DNA from: Ascidia mentula
Taxonomy: Eukaryota > Chordata > Ascidiacea > Phlebobranchia > Ascidiidae
Length of the DNA: 64,000 nt
NCBI GenBank assembly: GCA_947561715.1
Contig: OX387204.1
Coordinates: 13,397,001-13,461,000, forward strand
Direction: 5' to 3'
Shown: piece after piece, positions 62,601 to 64,000 of the stretch
Layout of the letters: every line of letters starts with the position of its first letter
Numbering within the stretch: position 1 is the stretch's first letter
The notes under the pieces: generated by a model
What the model was told of the DNA's origin: nothing
The model's database searches: none
What the model saw: the letters and a program-made list of their open reading frames with translations, nothing else
Translations under genes and position numbers: made by a program

Positions 62601-63766
62601 TATCACTGTCACTTAATAGCTCAAAAGAGCAACGATGTATCTTGAAATAAAGCAACTGCTTCGCTATGTTCCTATCCATTAACTACCGCGGTGTGTTTGA
62701 TGTATGCAATAAACCGATAAAACACGATATTAAAGTAGCTTTAGCGCCGCGTCTCCAAGCTTGCCCGTTTAATGAGCGTCATTGCAGATTGATTTGGGTT
62801 GGTGGAAACTTGTATTTAAATTAAGTGGACACATAGATTCAACTGCGACTCTTGTTACGCAGATCAAGAGTACTCAAAATAAACGAAAAAAATTATATTG
62901 CAAATTCCGCACTGTTTAGGGGTTAAAGAAATCGTTTAAAACTGTGTTTGCCATTTTTGCAATTTGTGCTTATTGCCCAATCAATGGAATATATATTAGG
63001 AATATGTATGTTTTAGTTAGTGGCACCGACGGATAGACGTTACTGGTCAGGTATCCAAATTTACGCTTAAGAGTGGCAGGCGATTAGCGTCGATATCTCA
63101 TAAAACATTCTATGATCATTGCAGTCAGTAGTGCAAATATGTACCCAGCGATGTCGCAACTTCTCCGTTGTGTCCTTAATTTGTTGTATGAGTTAAATGA
63201 ATGTAATTAGTTTAGCCCAGTTTTTTACGTTGTAGAAATGCAGTACGAAGAAAAAATGATCGTTGCTGTTACTGTTGACTCGTTACTACAACGATGTGTG
63301 TTGAAATGAAGCCACTGCTCCGCTATGTTCCCATCCAATAACTACCGTGATGTGTTCGATGCAATCAATAACCGATAAAACAAGATATTGAAGTAGTTTT
63401 ACCGCCGCGTCCCCGTGGTAGCCTCTTGTTTAATCAGCGCCGTTGCAGATTTGATTGGGTTGGCTCAACTTGTATTTAAATTAGGTGGACACACATATTT
63501 AAATATATATAGGTGATTTCCCACGTCGCGCGTGAAAGATGTACACTGCATTAGGGTTTATAATACGCATTCAACGCAACAAAGATGGAAGGTGGGATGA
63601 ACGTTCTTACGGAGACCACAATTTATTGAAAGAACAATAAAATTTCGGTCAATCCGTTTCTCAGGAAACTCGTCGTGAGTGTCGTACAAAGCGTAAACAG
63701 CGTTTTTAATAGAGATTTGAAAACACACCTAAGATTCGGTCTCTGCCGAACCTAAATACCTTCAGG
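59652..63766 (+). repeat. Macrosatellite copy 5, one large deletion
   Basis: About 4.1 kb. A deletion near 60186 joins the right inverted arm directly to the region before ORF A. ORF A (60256-60769) carries the same extra G as copy 3, so the two share a lineage. ORF C is longest here (62381-62650, 89 codons). Confidence 0.88.
62381..62650 (+). CDS. Satellite ORF C, copy 5, longest version (89 codons), doubtful
   Basis: True ATG. Starts like copy 1, then continues through KKFNKFGLDFLRSRNKVRPK to QRCILK; strongly basic. No domain recognised. Best candidate for the ancestral form of ORF C, but no conservation test is possible here. Confidence 0.25.
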   Translation: MSNKVQRIRPVSNSLFQLESMMHLVSCAEKRYELAYFENRKKRFCTIYIYQKKFNKFGLDFLRSRNKVRPKLKLSLSLNSSKEQRCILK

Positions 63767-64000
63767 TTTATCGTAGTTTATTGCTTAGAGCAAATAACAA
63801 GCCGGTTGGGACCTGTCGTGGTCAAGCTGGTTCATTTACGTGTACATCATTATATTACCGGGTGACTCCTATGAATTTTTCGTTCGAGTTCTCTTATTGT
63901 CAGATTATCGACTTTGACGATTAAAAATGCATGTAAATCATTTAGTGCATGAAAACAATTCGTCTAAATACTTCAAGTGTAGTATTTATATAAATAAAGG

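Larger units (their letters stand above)
42511..64000 (+). repeat. 4.57-kb macrosatellite array, five copies plus start of a sixth; runs off right edge
   Basis: Taking the left inverted arm as unit start, copies begin at about 42511, 47074, 51650, 56124, 59652 and 63767. Copies 1 and 2 are almost identical from about 43140 (only a few substitutions noticed over 3.9 kb). Copies 3-5 differ by scattered changes, and copies 4 and 5 carry large deletions. The unit holds an inverted-repeat module, a TATA-like core, two short internal direct duplications and several short ORFs. I recognise no rRNA, tRNA, snRNA or histone gene in it. Confidence 0.95.

Noticed and set aside
42511-64000. Array as rDNA, 5S, snRNA, histone or spliced-leader cluster
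   Set aside because: None of the conserved sequences of these genes was seen on either strand.
1-64000. CRISPR array, bacterial operon or tRNA genes
   Set aside because: Intron-split animal genes throughout; no short regularly spaced repeats and no tRNA A/B box pairs found by eye.

Overview
This window is animal nuclear DNA: AT-rich, with genes split by canonical GT-AG introns. The gene families are an LXR-type nuclear receptor, a Frizzled 3/6 receptor, RAD21 and TMEM258. Introns are moderate, genes are close together, and several 5' ends have an unpaired 3' splice site just upstream of the start codon. An invertebrate deuterostome, most likely a Ciona-like ascidian, fits best; this is inference, not proof.

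Layout. Positions 1-4068 (minus) hold the 5' part of an LXR/NR1H nuclear receptor; it runs off the left edge inside the first zinc finger. Positions 4069-6984 are intergenic and packed with small mobile elements. The most striking is a three-copy 291-bp tandem repeat (5239-6122). Each copy carries a perfect-core type I hammerhead ribozyme, and the block sits between 13-bp target-site duplications, as expected of a retrozyme. A fourth, solo hammerhead lies in an LXR intron. Positions 6985-18405 (minus) are a complete 13-coding-exon Frizzled 3/6 gene (884 aa, all splice phases agree). Positions 18406-24165 are gene-poor. Positions 24166-25610 (plus) encode a small charged helical protein. Positions 26256-29344 (minus) encode an RRM protein with a long Asn/Gln/Pro-rich tail and a hAT-type MITE in one intron. 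Positions 31426-35975 (plus) are complete RAD21 (14 exons, 657 aa), convergent with TMEM258 (36813-37761, minus). Positions 38985-40251 hold a dead, 5'-truncated Penelope-like element (RT plus GIY-YIG). From about 42.5 kb to the right edge is a 4.57-kb macrosatellite with five copies and the start of a sixth.

Functional links. Frizzled 3/6 (planar polarity/Wnt), LXR (sterol sensing), RAD21 (cohesin) and TMEM258 (N-glycosylation) are unrelated neighbours, not an operon. The connected story is in the mobile DNA: hammerhead retrozymes are non-autonomous and are thought to borrow Penelope-like machinery. A Penelope-like remnant with a decayed hammerhead-like motif downstream lies in the same window. 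The macrosatellite holds inverted arms around a TATA-like core and several short ORFs of unknown meaning.
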